NCBI GenBank assembly: GCA_027068725.1
Contig: JAMOMD010000099.1
Location: 1-13,090, forward strand
Source: Thermoproteales archaeon
GTDB taxonomy: Archaea > Thermoproteota > Thermoprotei > Thermoproteales > Thermocladiaceae
Reading direction: 5' to 3'
DNA: 13,090 nt
The notes under the pieces were generated by a model, which was not told the DNA's origin, did not search any database, and worked only from the letters and a program-made list of their open reading frames with translations. Below are positions 12,730 through 13,090 of the stretch, one piece after another. The translations under genes were made by a program, and so were the position numbers. Numbering within the stretch: position 1 is the first letter of the stretch; each line of letters opens with the position of its first letter.

Positions 12730-13090
12730 TTACGAGAGTATTACCTTCTCAATGTCGAAGTATCTCTTGGCTAGTAGCTTTGCTCTGTTTATGTTTCTGC
12801 CCTGCTTACCTATTGCTATTGCCTTATCGTCAGGATGGACTGTAGCAATAGCGACATATCCAGAAGAGGGCAACTTCGTTATCTTAACTGCAAGAACCCG
12901 CGCAGGGTACAGACAGTTCCTTATAAGTTCCTCAGGAGTGTCGCCCTTCTCGACTACTTCAACATCCTTTCCAATAAGTTCCTTTAGCCTCTTTATGTTA
13001 ACACCACCTCTGCCTACTGCTAGTGGTGCAAAGCCTTTGTCTACGACAAATATTATCCTGTTATACTGTGGGTCAATTATAGTGTCAAGT
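12730..13090 (-). CDS. nusA: Transcription factor NusA, archaeal two-KH form, 3' part
   Basis: The frame runs off the right edge; 119 C-terminal residues and the stop are visible. The sequence shows parts of two KH modules: FAPLAVGRGGVNIKRLKELI, with a KH-type G-x-G-G loop, and DDKAIAIGKQGRNINRAKLL, with the GKQG RNA-binding loop of NusA KH2. It ends LAKRYFDIEKVILS. Archaeal NusA is short (about 140-150 residues) and consists essentially of the two KH domains, without the bacterial N-terminal and S1 domains, so roughly 20-30 residues should be missing. It binds RNA and is thought to affect elongation or termination. Its position directly upstream of rps12 is the conserved archaeal arrangement. 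Confidence 0.92.
   Translation of the reverse strand, partial: LDTIIDPQYNRIIFVVDKGFAPLAVGRGGVNIKRLKELIGKDVEVVEKGDTPEELIRNCLYPARVLAVKITKLPSSGYVAIATVHPDDKAIAIGKQGRNINRAKLLAKRYFDIEKVILS

Overview
This window looks like a piece of the main chromosome of a hyperthermophilic archaeon, most likely a crenarchaeote (Thermoproteota). The evidence is an archaeal uS12 and an archaeal two-KH NusA, an archaeal protein disulfide oxidoreductase, an Lhr-type helicase, an archaeal-type tRNA methylthiotransferase, a C/D box guide RNA, and TATA boxes placed 25-29 bases ahead of start codons, as expected for leaderless mRNAs. I see no transposon, phage gene, CRISPR array, rRNA or tRNA. Genes are dense, often overlapping, and switch strand frequently.

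Left part (1-5923). The 3' end of a protein disulfide oxidoreductase gene overlaps an XTP/dITP diphosphatase gene by ATGA. Converging on it is a two-gene unit: a 60-residue zinc ribbon and a surface-type protein with a signal peptide and a C-terminal anchor. Divergent from that unit is a large Lhr-type helicase with a C-terminal zinc ribbon. Its 3' end overlaps by 48 bases a convergent gene for a GlmU-like nucleotidyltransferase/acyltransferase.

Middle part (5924-7843). A 57-residue protein with nine cysteines (RING-like spacing) lies divergent from the GlmU-like gene. Next come two translationally coupled genes of unknown function, read from a strong TATA box. A C/D box sRNA starts a few bases after their last stop codon. 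It is followed by a dyad-rich leader and a two-CBS-domain protein.

Right-centre part (7844-9878). This holds the most interesting cluster. A ubiquitin-like beta-grasp protein ending in Gly-Gly (82 residues) overlaps an E1-like ThiF/MoeB-family adenylyltransferase gene, which overlaps an L-aspartate dehydrogenase gene. A seven-cysteine mini-protein is divergent from the ubiquitin-like gene, and both appear to be served by one symmetric TATA box.

Right part (9881-13090). A MiaB/CDKAL1-type tRNA methylthiotransferase and a spermidine-synthase-like aminopropyltransferase form a second divergent pair around a single TATA box. The window ends in the nusA-rps12 transcription/translation operon, where rps7 does not follow rps12.

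A loose theme is RNA modification and translation: guide RNA, tRNA methylthiolation, a possible ubiquitin-like sulfur carrier, uS12, NusA and an RNA/DNA helicase. The links between these units are inference.
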